64,000 nucleotides of DNA, from assembly GCA_027627225.1 (NCBI GenBank), contig CM051030.1, positions 27,521,927 to 27,585,926 on the forward strand. Reading direction: 5' to 3'. Shown piece by piece: positions 9,454-20,988 of this stretch. The translations under genes were made by a program, and so were the position numbers. How positions within the stretch are numbered: position 1 is the stretch's first letter; each line of letters starts with the position of its first letter. This stretch comes from Congeria kusceri. Taxonomy: Eukaryota > Mollusca > Bivalvia > Myida > Dreissenidae. The notes under the pieces are model-generated. The model was given only the letters and a program-made list of their open reading frames with translations, was not told the origin of the DNA and made no database searches.

Positions 9454-11304
9454 TGACTTATGATGAAACCACACGAATAAGCAAATCCAACCTCGCGAAA
9501 AATTGGCTCAAGAAAATTGTCAGCCAGGGCCAGCCCTGTGTACTAATATTTGGACGGGGAATGAATTCGGACAATGTTTTCTTGTAAGATAAGAATATGT
9601 ACATTATAATAACAACTCTAAATCTCAGTAAATTGAGTAATGCGGTGATAAGAGTTTTTGTTTAAACAGAAATTTTATACGAAAATCTAGGGCTGAATTT
9701 TGACAGGAATATAAAAGCATCGTTCAATAATCAGATATTAAGGACCATTCTAGTATATAACACCTATGACAGGACATAAATTAACAATACTGGTGGTAAT
9801 TTAATTATAAAATTTTGCAATGTCACATATTTTCACGACCCCGCGAAAATCTTCGTCGCCGACTTCATAGATCACAAACATTTGTAAAACACATGCAAAC
9901 ACATAATTTGGTGTTTAATATCACCAATAATTGCCCCTTTCTTATTTTTTTTTTGTGTTGTAAAAGTTTTTTGTGTTGTAAATCCTGTTTCACAATTACA
10001 CTACTTGACAGTAACTTACGCTTTGGTACCTGTCTGCTGTACTGTAATCGACGCATCATGACTTTACTAGGCCTACAAATCAGTTAACAAGTTTAGACCA
10101 TCTGGCATCAATTGCTAATCGCTCAGAATTTACCTGTTTAAAAATTAATTATTGGTACCAAAATAATTATTGTTTTATAAGAAATGATTAAATATTATGT
10201 ATTATCCTTATAATTACATAACCCAATAATAATAATTATAATTATTATTATTATCATCATGATTCGCATCCCCAGCAAAATCCAATAATCCATTCACTGA
10301 TATTGATTTTCTGACGGTCGTATATTTCATCGGATGAATTAGGTGCTTTGCACTGAACATATTTTAATGAATCATATATCAGATTAATCACAATATAATT
10401 ATGTTTAATATGGTTTTTATTTCATGAAAATCCATAAAGGATAAGTGTTGTTTATGATTTTATGATATAAATTTTAAGCATGATAATATTATTTGTTCCT
10501 ATTTGTATAATTGTTATTCATGACGATCATGGGCCATGTTGGCCTTATTAGTTTTTTATATGCTACATTGTACAATTTTTTAATAAACTATATTTTTCTT
10601 CTATTACATATTATAATAAAAATATGTATATGTAATGAAAATATGTCATGAAAAATAGCACAAAACAACACCTTTTGTTTGCAAAAAATAATCATTTTAT
10701 TGTGCAGTTTGAGCTTTATCCAGTTTAAGTTTGGACTTGATTTACACATTTTCTTCAAACAGTTCAGCTTTATCCATAAATGAGCATACCATTCCAAGAT
10801 ATAATTGATTTTAACCCAGAAACCACTACTGTATCAACTAATAAACGTTTGAATGCCCTTCTAGATAGATTATATCATTACTCTGTAACGGTTTCTAATT
10901 TGTCGATTTAGATGCCAAAAATTAAATAAATACGTACATTTTTTAAATATTTTGTATTTCCCCCAGAAAAAATATATATTTCTTCTTAGAAAAACCTAGA
11001 TTTCTGGCAATACACTTAATACATAATGGCGTTGGACATTACTTTAACATGTGTACAATAATTGTGTATATATACTGACTAAAATTGCCGAAAAAATCCA
11101 AATATGTACCTATCTGTCCATTGGGGATGATATGTTTTCTCTGAAATTTGATTTATCATCTGCAAATTGGTTTACCGACGTACAGGGGGTGAATATGAAA
11201 CCTCTTAGCAACACATTCTACTGGTAGACTCATTTTTAACCAACATGTAGAGATCTGTCATGTCTTGGGGGAAATATGTCAACCTATGTTGTTTTTTTTA
11301 TCAG
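9454..11304. other. AT-rich unassigned sequence with an AAT/ATT microsatellite
   Basis: No supported gene. An imperfect AATAAT/ATTATT tract lies at about 10226-10258. At 11130-11192 is the inverted partner of the repeat at 4186-4244. The short open frames here have no recognisable composition or motifs. Confidence 0.5.
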
Positions 11305-11306
11305 GT

Positions 11307-12228
11307 TCATGATCATACATGCCATACGTCCGGTCTCACCAGGATTGTCCCGGTTTCGCGAGGTCTGTCCCCGTGTCCCGGTGAGATGCATTTTGTCCCA
11401 GTCAATTACAAAAATCGATGTTAGTGTACCATAAAACTTACATTGGGCCAACAATTAACTTCAGATCGTTAATCCCTTTATCGGTCCCTATGACAACAAT
11501 ACCCGCTAGCCGCCTGTCAAAGAGGAGTTGTAATGATACCCCATTAGCGATTTATTGATCGTTTGTCACACTTTCGCGGGATGGGGGTCATATATCCGCG
11601 GTGGCTAACTGCTGCTGATTGTTGCATTGTTTAGGAATAAAAAAGGAACTGTTTTTGTTGTTATTTGGATTTAAAATAGAATAGGTGTTATCACATAATT
11701 AGTTTGGAAACGCTTGAAGGTAAGTATGAAAATAAATTGAGAACTTTTCGAGAATTAAATATGCAAAAACAATGATTACTTTCTTTAAACTTGTATTGTT
11801 CACATCGCAAAAGTTGATGCAGTTAATGACGCAGTGTATAGTGTAACGTAGCCCAGGTATAAGTCTGCTGGAGTAGCCTCTCTTGTTTATTTCACAATCA
11901 ATGTTTATATTTGTGTGTTTCGTGTAATTTCTTTGATGTCATAATTACAAATACATGTTATCGTTTATATTATTGAATAAATATGATTAAAATATATGCG
12001 TGTGTATGTTTGTTTTATTCATTTTGGGTGTTTATTGTTTGAACCATAACTATATAGACCACGAAACGGACTAGGACCTAGGTTAGATACGATAAACTAT
12101 TATTATTACTATTTTTTTTCGGACAAAATGACAATATTAATGTGTCCCGGTCAAATGTCAAATGTCCCCCCAATTTGTTGGCAATGTCCTGTTTTAGCCT
12201 GAAAAAATTATGACATGTATGTTCATGA
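11307..12228. mobile_element. Possible inverted-repeat element (~0.92 kb)
   Basis: TCATGATCATACATGCCATA at 11307 matches the reverse complement of 12209-12228 at 18 of 20 positions. Just inside each end are related GTCCCGGT/ACCGGGAC words (11345-11400 and 12148-12175). No target duplication or transposase is evident. The right end lies only 65 bp from the next TIR element. Confidence 0.4.
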
Positions 12229-12293
12229 TGCTGAAATAAAATTAGTCTCGATCGTGAACGTAACAACAATTCATAACAAATATGTAGGTGATA

Positions 12294-13286
12294 CTGGTTT
12301 TCGAGTAGTATCCGTGAACTAGCAGTATCCGTGATTTGAATATTAAAAGGTGTACAAGCTCTCCAGCATTGAATGTTGAGTTTACACACATCACCTAGCA
12401 ACTGTTTCAAACGCAGAATAAGTTGAAGTCTCCAAAACTTCATATTTTTCAAGATATTTACATATTTGTAAAAAAAATAATCTCAAAACAACTTAACTCC
12501 TCGCGGGGCATTCACGCGTACGTCTTTGCGCATAAACATTAATCTATAATTGAACCCCTATATTTATCTTGTACTTTCCTATTTTCGGTTTACCAAGGGT
12601 GATCGCTAGGTTATTCACATAAAGCATCAATTTTAGTATTTAAACACCACCATCCATTTATTCAACACGCATTCTTCGTGAAATAGATTTTCTTTAAAAA
12701 ATCAAGAATTGCAATCGCAAAATGTTTACTCAAAGAAAATATTAACAAAGAATTGCAATTTTACTAAATTATACAGCTAGTTTCGGGCCGATTTTGACAA
12801 AATTTCAATGGGGAAGCGTTTACTTTGATAATTACATGGTTATCTCCCGTTGACAATCTGCAAATTTTTAAGGGGCGCCAAAGGGGTAATCAAAAGCCCA
12901 TTTTCCGGCATCCACTTGTGTTTGTAGTCGCATTATCACCATTAATCTGATATAGAATTTAGTAATATTATATCATTATGATGTATGTAATATAATGTAG
13001 AATAGTATAAAATCTTGAGGTTTATAGCACAAAAATCGCATTTTCAACTGAAAGGAAAAATCATGGATACTACTAGTTTTATTACTTAAAGTAATGCTTA
13101 TTGATTACCCCTTTGGAGTCCCTTATATGGAAAAAACCATATGACGTCATGACAAGATATCTACATCCTTGTAAACAGAAGGAGCCAAACTTTGTACTGC
13201 AACAAGCTTTTCTTTAAACGTATTACTTATGCGATTGAAAATAAAGAAAAACTACTAAACAATCACGGATACTACTCGCCAACCAG
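12294..13286. mobile_element. 993-bp TA-flanked TIR element
   Basis: The left end CTGGTTTTCGAGTAGTATCC pairs with the right end (reverse complement CTGGTTGGCGAGTAGTATCC) and the match extends to 24 bp with two mismatches. TA flanks both sides (12292-12293, 13287-13288). The sub-terminal word AGTATCCGTGA is repeated at 12323-12333 and, inverted and slightly changed, at about 13062-13075. No coding capacity is visible. TA target choice suggests the Tc1/mariner/pogo superfamily. Confidence 0.72.
12868..13124. repeat. Internal inverted repeat, possibly a nested MITE
   Basis: AAGGGGCGCCAAAGGGGTAA at 12868 is matched by its near reverse complement at about 13101-13124 (20-24 bp, two mismatches; core CCAAAGGGGTAATCAA). 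The 257-bp interval could be a small element nested in the 12294-13286 element, or part of its fold. Confidence 0.5.
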
Positions 13287-13288
13287 TA

Positions 13289-14834
13289 GTATTTTTTAAG
13301 TACCTTCGAATTTTAATACATTTTTAACTTTCTAATCTCAATATATATGCGAATAAATTGTTGCAGACCAGAAAACTCCACCCTGTTGACAAAGTGTGCA
13401 AAAATCATGCGTCAAATTCCGTTTAACGAGAGGTTGTTACGATGTAAACAAAAACCTTCTGAAACTCATCTACGCCCGAAACTGATGCCGTGACGATACT
13501 GGCCCAAATGGCAAGTACTTTTTTAAGTTAATTTCACAAACTGGTATATGATGATAAAATACGAAAAGCGGTCACGAAATCATATTAAATGTCAACCAGT
13601 GAGTGACATGGTCATTTAAATCACCAATTAATGACATTAAATACACAAATTATTCACTACACAACCACTTTGAAATTTAATTCATGAAATTTCGTTCTAT
13701 AAAAATCGTATATTTAGAGCAGTTTTCCAAGGATAATTGCACATGTATGATTATCTCCCTTGTGTTTATTTCTCAATGGAATGTTGCTATTTTCGTTAAA
13801 AAATATATATAAACAACACCCCCTTCCCTAAATTTGACTGACATTTTCAAACTTTTAACTTTAAGTTAGCATTCCTACCCATGAATCGCTGCGTGCCATT
13901 TTATCATTTATTTAATATTTAAGACCAATAACTAACACAATAGAATATTTATAGATTCATGAAGCCTCAAGTTAAAACTGCAAAACGAAAATTGAACAAG
14001 TGTGTAGATTTCGTCCGGCCAATATTGTCACCTTTTAAAAAATATGACAAGGAGTGTGTATTTATAATGATACAATTTTCAAAAACACTAGTTTTCACCA
14101 AGATTTTCGGTTGTTGATCAGCACAGGGTCCAGCACAAACAAAGTGAAACTAAATTGATGCTGTAAACACTCTTCCACAACCAAAGTAGGCCGGCCAACA
14201 GAACCCACGAAATTATGAGAAGCTTCCAAACGATACAGATCAGGGTCAGGTACAATAACATAATATAGCAATGAAATAGCAACAAAAATCGGTCTTTTAA
14301 TCACTTTGTTTGCAAAGAGGACATTATAAATTGTGTTTTATCCAACTCAGTGTTGAGATAACAGAATGTATTAACACGCATGCGTCACACACGCAAATAA
14401 GACCCACAAAATTAGGGTGACACGGCATAATTGTTGTGAAAACACATCTATTAAGGGGTGTTGCACTTCATCCTAAATTGGTACGCTTTGGCAATGGTAC
14501 GCTTCAACCTGCACACAATACTATACCTCTAGATTTTTTATTGAACAATCCAATTTCACGAAATGAACAATTATATTTGCACTTCCTTTCACATTCCGCT
14601 ACAATGTCTGAAAATCTGTCGCACACCAATTGGGAATACACTCATTTCCATAGATGAGACGGCAAAAGCCGATTACTATCGCCATAAAAAGCGTCTGACT
14701 TTAGGCTGCGTACCACTAAATTATAAACTGATATGGAATAAGAATGATATTTTATATTAAATGTATGAATTAATTCCATTCTACCAATAAGACATGGTAC
14801 ACTTAACATTATTTATTTATTTATTAACAGCCAA
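13289..14834. other. AT-rich unassigned sequence
   Basis: No supported gene. Short frames at 14095-14304 (-), 14436-14657 (+) and 14563-14760 (+) have no recognisable motifs. A TTTA tetranucleotide run (14810-14826) immediately precedes the minisatellite. Confidence 0.45.
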
Positions 14835-15119
14835 TGACCTATGGCCACAGTAAAAGGCGATTTTAATGTAAATATGGGCACATCCAGTGACAATGGCCAT
14901 TTGTTATTTCTATAACAATAGACGCATTTCAAGTGACATGACCACAGCTAATCAGGATTTCTATGAAAATATACGCATATCAAGTCACCAACGGCCACAG
15001 TAAAGGACGATTTCTATGAGAATATACGTAAATAAAGTGGCCTATGGCCACGGCAAATTGCAATCTGTATGCGAATATACGCATATCAAGTGACACATGG
15101 CCAAAGCAAATGGCGATTT

Positions 15120-15976
15120 CAGTCTTCGAAATTCGCATTTTTAAATTACTAGCCAGTCGGGCTTGTTACCTTACAATTTTAACTAGCCCGAAACAATTTT
15201 TACCAGCCCGAACTTATATTAATGTCTTTGGGGGTTACAGCAATTTCCCGACACCAATCACAATACATACTTGTGCCATCAACAAAAGACAACCAAGGCC
15301 TGCCAGTCCGCCAGTGGTCTTTGAAAGTCCTTTCCCTGGACTTTTCATACTTCTTTTTCGCCTCTTGCTTTTCATTATCTGCTTTTCGTTTCATTAAATT
15401 AATGGGTTTTCCAGGTCTGGCACCCTCAACATATTTCAGAGATTCCATAACTTGTTGTTGACATTGGAAAACGAAAGCGGACGTGGGGTACCTGATTGAA
15501 ATAGCGATTGGAGCTCAGCATATTTTAATCGATTACTTCATAAAGGTCAAAAATCATAACAAAATACGACATTCGTATTTACTCGGCAATTTTCGCCAGG
15601 CATCTGTATACGAAAGATAATTCGTACCTACTCGGACATTTCCGTTTTGCTTATATCGGACAAACTGCTAAGACAATCGTTACTCTCCGGTAAGTCGGAA
15701 TTCAACGATAGGATTCGATTGGATGTGTCACGACTAGGTGCGCGAAGATGTTTTCTAATGTAATCCAATCGAAAATACGGTTGCAAACGAACGCTTTACG
15801 GTGTTGTTGACATTTTCTACGTAGATTGAGTATTTATGAGATTATTTGATTTTAATCTCTAATTTCTGGCCATAATATTTTATTCGCCAGGCGGGCGATA
15901 ATTATGGATTTTTTCGTTCGCCCGATTTTATTTTTACTCGCATTTGCGAACGGGCGAGTGCGAATTTCGAAGACTG
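15120..15976. mobile_element. 857-bp hAT-like element with 6-bp target duplication
   Basis: The 18-bp perfect TIR CAGTCTTCGAAATTCGCA opens at 15120 and closes at 15976. CGATTT flanks both sides (15114-15119 and 15977-15982). The target is a minisatellite unit whose intact form in neighbouring units reads ATGGCGATTTCTATG, so the duplication length of six is read directly. A CAG...CTG TIR plus a zinc-finger exon typical of hAT transposases (15200-15448, -) supports hAT; most hATs make 8-bp duplications, so six is noteworthy. Confidence 0.85.
15200..15448 (-). pseudogene. hAT transposase amino-terminal fragment (TTF/BED-type zinc finger)
   Basis: This 82-codon frame begins MESLKYVEGARPGKPINL, continues with a basic coiled-coil-like KRKADNEKQEAKKKYEKSRE, and then RTFKDHW, GRPWLSFVDG and MYCDWCRE. 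The RtF..~W...RPWL......M.C..Cr pattern is the start of the zinc finger found at the amino end of ZNF862/KIAA1586-like hAT transposases. Only the first C..C pair is present, and no dimerisation or DDE region follows, so the element keeps a first exon only. No upstream promoter is visible. Confidence 0.65.
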
Positions 15977-16148
15977 CGATTTCTATGAGAATATACGCAT
16001 ATAATTGACCTACAGGCACAGTTAAGAACATTTTCTGTGATAAATACGTAAAAAAGTGGCCTATGACCACAGCAAATGGCGATTTCTATTAGAATGTACG
16101 CATATCAAGTGACCTATGGCCACATCAAATGGCGATGTCTATTTAAGA

Positions 16149-16310
16149 AATAATTGACGGGTAACTGTTGGTTATTGCGGTAATAACCAACTGTTTGGAG
16201 TTCCGATGCGTAGGAATTAAACCACGAGGGCGGTAGCAAGAGTGGTTTGATAACAAGCATCGGAATGTTATTACAGTAATAACCAACTGTTACCCGTTAA
16301 TTATTTTGAT
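16149..16310. mobile_element. Palindromic ~160-bp element (CACGAGGGC core)
   Basis: The arms AATAATTGACGGGTAACTGT and the complementary right arm at about 16280-16306 pair over roughly 40 bp, including GTTGGTTATT. Nested inside are CCGATGC/GCATCGG and AACCAC/GTGGTT stems around GAGGGCGGTAGCAAGA, so almost the whole segment can fold as a cruciform. A second element of the same design lies at 44425-44580. Confidence 0.7.
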
Positions 16311-16915
16311 TCTAACACGATCTTATATAAAATTCGTATTTTTAATGGCTATGAATGAGAACTATATTTATCAATACTGAATCTGCAGAATCTGATTGGC
16401 TGCAGCCAAATCTGCAGCATCCGAAAGGTATATAAGGAGGTTCTCCTCTCAGTTTTGGCAACAGTTGCTAACAAAAAACATCACTGTTCACTATATAGAA
16501 AACCTTAAAAGTAAGAACTCACACATTATAAAAATCCTGAACAACATTAAAGGTACGATTTCAAAACGCACTTAACTATTTTCTAACGCTCTAGCAATAT
16601 ATTTATTCTATTAACAGCTGATTATTATTAAAGTTATAATAATATACTAAAGAACGTTTCTAGGAACTATTTTATGATACTTGTAAAGATATTTCAAAAA
16701 CTGAGCAACTGTTCGCCAAACGTTCGTCATTACTGTACCGCCATTCTGAATAAACCGAAATGAACATAATTATTATGTTATCGATATTATGAAAGTAGAT
16801 CTACGAATAAATGATGATTTTTGAAACTTTAATTCATCTCCGTCTTTACTAGAGTTTGCTGCCAGACTCAAACTTTAATCGACACTGATATTATCAAGAA
16901 TCTTCATTGTAAGGT
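16311..16915 (+). other. Unique segment inside the minisatellite carrying a promoter-like block
   Basis: This stretch interrupts the minisatellite and holds no open frame of note. Its notable part is the promoter-like cluster at 16388-16460. Candidate splice donors (AAAAGTAAGAA at about 16507, AAAGGTACGA at about 16549) follow but no exon can be assigned. Confidence 0.4.
16388..16460 (+). promoter_or_regulatory. Promoter-like cluster: palindromic CCAAT box and TATA box
   Basis: GATTGGCTGCAGCCAAATC (16394-16412) is a near-palindrome offering a CCAAT box in reverse orientation. Seventeen bases further is TATATAAGG (16429-16437), and CTCAGTTT lies about 20 bp beyond, where an initiator would be expected. 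The order and spacing are those of a eukaryotic RNA polymerase II core promoter reading rightward. No transcript can be predicted downstream, so this may be a relic or a transposon promoter. Confidence 0.4.
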
Positions 16916-17520
16916 AGCTTACATTACAATGACACCATAGTTCTCCACCTCTGGTCATCTATGACCACAGTGCCTGGCTATTTAAATGACACCATAGATT
17001 TCAATGTACGGTCATCTATGGCCACAGTGCCTGGCTATTTAAATGACACCATAGTTCTCAATGTCTGGTCATCTATGGTCACAGTGTCTGGCTATTTAAA
17101 TGACACCATACTTTACCAACTATGGTCATCTATGGCCACAGTGCCTGGCTATTTACATGTCACTATAGTTCTCAATGTCTGGTCATCTATGGCCACAGCG
17201 CCTGGCTATTTAAATGACACCATAGTCTTCAATGTCTGGTCATTTATGGTCACAGTGCCTATTTAAATGACACAATAGTTCTCCAACTCTGGTCATCTAT
17301 GGCCACAGTGTCTGGCTATTTAAATGACACCGTAGTTCTTAATTTCTGGTCATCTATAGCCTCTGCGCCTGGCTATTCAAATGACACCATAGTTCTCCAC
17401 CTCTGGTCATCTATGGCCACAGTACCTGGCTATATAAATGACACCATAGTTCTCAATGTCTGGTCATCTATGGCCACAGTGCCTGGCTATTTGAATGACG
17501 TCATAGTAACTGGTGGATAG
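16916..17520 (+). repeat. 57-bp minisatellite block
   Basis: About ten units of 57 bp contain ATGGCCACAGTGCCTGGCTA, TTTAAATGACACCATAGTTC and TCAATGTCTGGTCATCT. The period is a multiple of three, so one frame stays open over many units and yields a 19-residue peptide repeat. It shares ATGGCCACAGT and GGCTATTT with the 53-bp units but replaces the AATATACGCACATCCAGT half. I regard the open frame as a by-product. Confidence 0.85.
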
Positions 17521-19735
17521 AATTCCATTAAACTTCAGTAACGGGCTATTTCAATGAGAATATATGCACATCCAGTAACCTATGGTCACAGTAAAGGCCT
17601 ATTTCAATGAGAATATATGCACACCCAATAAGCTATGGCCACAGTAAAAGGCTAATTCTATGTGAATATATGCAATTCCAGTAACCAATAGCAACAGTAA
17701 AGAACTATTTCTATGTTAATAAACGCTCATTCCGTAACCTATGGCCACATTAAATAGCTATTTCAATGAGAATATATGCACATCCAGTAACCTATGGCTA
17801 CAGTGAATGACTATTTCTATGTTAAAATACGCACATCCAGTAACCTATGGCCACAGTAAACAAGTATTTCTATGTTAATAAACGCACATCCAGTAACCTT
17901 TGGCCACAGTAAATAGTTATTTCAATGAGAATATATGCACATCGAGTAACCTCTGGCCAAAGTAAAGAGCTATTTCTTTGTTAATATACGCACATCTAGT
18001 AACCTATGGCCACATTAAAGGGCTATTTCAATGAGAATAGACGCACATCCAGTAACCTATGGCCACAGTAAAGAGCTTTTTCTATCTTAATAAATGCACA
18101 TCCAGTAACATTTGGCCACAGAAAAGAGATCAGTAACCTATGGGCATTTCTATCTTAAACATGTATTTCTATATTAATATACACACATCCAGTAACCTAT
18201 GTCCACAGTAAAGAGCTATTTCAATGAGAATATATGCACATCCAGTAACCTATGGCCACAGTAAAGGGCTATTTCATGTCAAAATACGCACATCCAGTAA
18301 CCTATGGCCACAGTGACGGGCTATTTCTATGTTAATATACGCACATACAGTAACATATGGCCACAGTGAAGGGCTATTTCTATGTTAATATACGCACATC
18401 CAGTAACCTATGGCCACAGTAAACAGCTATTTTTATGTTAATAAACGAACATCCAGTAACCTATGGTCACAGTAAAGAGCTATTTCTAAGTCAAAATACG
18501 CACATCCAGTAACCTATGGCCACAGTGAAGGACTATTGCTATGTTAATATACGCACATCCAGTAACATATGACCACAGTGAAGGGCTATTTCTATGTTAA
18601 TATTCGCACAAACAGTAACATATCGCCACAGTGAAGGGCTATTTCTGTGTAAATATACGCACATCCACTAACCTTTGGCCACAGTAAATATATATTTCTA
18701 TGTTAATAAACGCACATCCATTAACCTATGGCCACAGTAAATAGCTATTTTAATGAGAATATATGCTCATCCAGTAACCTATGGCACAGTTAAGGGCCAT
18801 TTCTATTTTAAAGAGGTATTTCTATATTAATATTCGCACATCCAGTAACCTATGTCCAGAGTAAAGAGCTATTTCAATGAAAATATACGCAAATTCTGTA
18901 ACCTATGTCCACAGTGAAGAACTATTTCTATGTGAATATATGCACATCCAGTAACCTATGGCAACACAAAAGAGCTTTTTCTATGTTAATATACGCACAT
19001 TCAGTAACATATGGCCACAGTGAAGGGCTATTTCTATGTTAATATACGTACATCCAGTAACCTATGGCCACAGTAAAGAGCTATTTCTACGTTAATATAC
19101 GCACAGACAGTAACCTATGACCATAGTAAAGAGCTATTTCTATGTTAATATACGCACATCCAGTAACCTATGACCACAGTAAAGGGCTATTTCAATGAGA
19201 ATAGACGCACATCCAGTTACCTATGACCACACTAAAGAGCTATTTCTATGTGAATATACGCACATTCAGTAACCTATGGCCACAGTAAAGATTTAGCTAT
19301 ATGTGAATATACGCACATCCAGTAGCCTGTGGACACAGTAAACGGCTATTTCTATGTGAATATGCGCATATCAAGTGTGACCTAAGGCCTCTGTAAAGGC
19401 TATTTCTATGTAAATATACGCATATCAAGTGACCTATAGCCACAGTAAAGGGCTATTTCTATGTGAATATACGCATATCAAGTGACCTATGGCCACAGTA
19501 AAGGGCTATGTCTATTTAAATATACGCATATCAAGTGACCTATCGCCACAATAAATCCACTTCTACGTGAATATACGCATATTTAGTGACCTATGGCCAC
19601 AGAAAATGGCAATTTAAATGTTTATATATAATTATTTAATGACCTAGACCCATAGTAAAGAGCTATTTAAATGTGTATGTATATGTACAGCCAGTGACAT
19701 ATGGCCACCACAAATGTCAATTTCTTTTAGTATAT
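17521..19735 (+). repeat. 53-bp minisatellite, main block
   Basis: Roughly forty units of about 53 bp run through GTAACCTATGGCCACAGTA, AAGGGCTATTTCTATG and TTAATATACGCACATCCA. Units vary by a few substitutions and rare indels. Toward the right end (after about 19360) units use CATATCAAGTGACC instead of CACATCCAGTAACC, matching the left block at 14835-16141. No coding sense. Confidence 0.9.
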
Positions 19736-20094
19736 ACTGAAAGTGACTTGTTCACAGATTTTTGTATTTTTGAAAAATGTAATTTAATGTCTTAACTGAA
19801 AAAACTAAAGCAGTTGGACTAACAAAAATAACTAATTCATTTAATATACTAAGAAAAAAATAAATACTAGTAATTTAAGAATTGCCTTCGCCAAGACTCG
19901 ACCCTACGACCGCCGGGATCAAAAATCTGTCGCACTAACCACTCGGTCATTCTGACTGACAAGCATAGTGGTGATATTTTAACGCTATGTAAGTGATACA
20001 CGCGTGTTGTCCAAAATACCGATGAAAAGCGTTACAAACGCTTTATAATTGTATCCATTATTTTTATTATTTTTCATAAAAGACACTGTATTTC
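19736..20094. other. Spacer between opposed minisatellite arrays
   Basis: About 360 bp of AT-rich sequence separate the plus-strand array from the minus-strand array. The only recognisable element is a tRNA-like SINE head at 19884-19965. If the whole locus is one foldback element, this is its loop. Confidence 0.5.
19884..19965 (-). mobile_element. tRNA(Ser/Leu)-like SINE head or tRNA pseudogene
   Basis: On the minus strand, GACCGAGTGGTTAGTGCGAC gives an A box of the type-II tRNA form TGGCCGAGTGGTTAAGGC, and GGGTCGAGTCT about 25 bases later gives a B box. The stem arms do not pair well enough for a functional tRNA. An AT-rich tail follows. It differs from the tRNA-Lys-like SINE family elsewhere in the window. 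Confidence 0.6.
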
Positions 20095-20785
20095 TAGGCC
20101 AATTGATATGCGTATATTCACATAATGGCCATTTGCTGTGGCCATAGGTCACTGGATGTACTTATATTCACGTAGAAATAGTCATTTGCCGTGGCCATAA
20201 GTCACTTCTTTGACTGTATATTGGCATAGAATTCGCTGTTTATTGTGGTCATAGGTCACTTCATATGCGTATATTAAGATAGAAATGGCCTTTGCTGTAA
20301 CCACAAGTCACTTGATATGCGTATATTGACATAGTAATGGACATTTGCTGTGGTCATAGGCAACTGGGTGTGCCTATATTCTCATAGAAATAGTAATTTG
20401 CTGTGGTCATAGGTCACTTGTTTTACGTATATTCCCATAGAATTCGCCCTTTACTGTGGCCATAGGTCACTGGATATGCGTCTTTCTTATAAATATCGCC
20501 ATTTGCGGTGGTCATGGGTCACTTGATTTGCGTATATTGACAGAGTAATGGCCATTTGCTGTTGCCATAGGTTACTGGTTGTGCTTTTATTATCGTAGAA
20601 ATAGACATTTGCTGTGGCCATTGATCACTTGTTATACGTATATTCGCATATAATTCGCTCTTTACTGTTGCCATAATTCACTGGACATGCGTCTTTTCTA
20701 ATAAAAATCTCCATTTGCTGTGGCCATTGGTCACCGGATAAGCAAATATTCCCATAAAACTCGCGATTTACTGTTGTTATAGCAT
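20095..20785 (-). repeat. 53-bp minisatellite, inverted block
   Basis: About thirteen units are the reverse complement of the 53-bp motif: CTGTGGCCATAGGTCACT followed by TATGCGTATATTC and ATAGAAAT. They are more divergent from each other than those of the main block and are mostly of the CATATCAAGTGACC subtype. Facing the plus-strand array, they make a large inverted repeat with a ~360-bp spacer. Confidence 0.87.
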
Positions 20786-20988
20786 ATGTAAATAAATATA
20801 CATATTTCGGTATTTATATATCCAATGTTTCAAGCATTGAATTATTTAGGTGATTATATTAAAAATCAGTTAAATAACTAATGTTAATGAGTCTTTTATC
20901 GTTGATGGATTGATATTAATTTGTACATTTAATATAAATTATTGTCCTTTTTCTAGATCAAAGTTATTATTTTTAGTGGTATAAGGAT

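Larger units (their letters stand above)
14835..16141 (+). repeat. 53-bp minisatellite, left block (interrupted)
   Basis: About eight degenerate 53-bp units read GACCTATGGCCACAG, AAATGGCGATTTCTATG and AATATACGCATATCAAGT in order. The block is split by the hAT-like element at 15120-15976 and stops at the palindromic element starting near 16149. It belongs with the blocks at 16916-19735 and the inverted block at 20095-20785. Confidence 0.85.

Noticed and set aside
16961..17520. Open frames of 101 and 73 codons with a 19-residue repeat
   Set aside because: They follow from a 57-bp period in a minisatellite that continues on both sides with a 53-bp period; no start context or conserved composition supports translation.
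17521..19735. CRISPR-like appearance of regularly spaced repeats
   Set aside because: Units are contiguous minisatellite with no unique spacers, and the DNA is eukaryotic.
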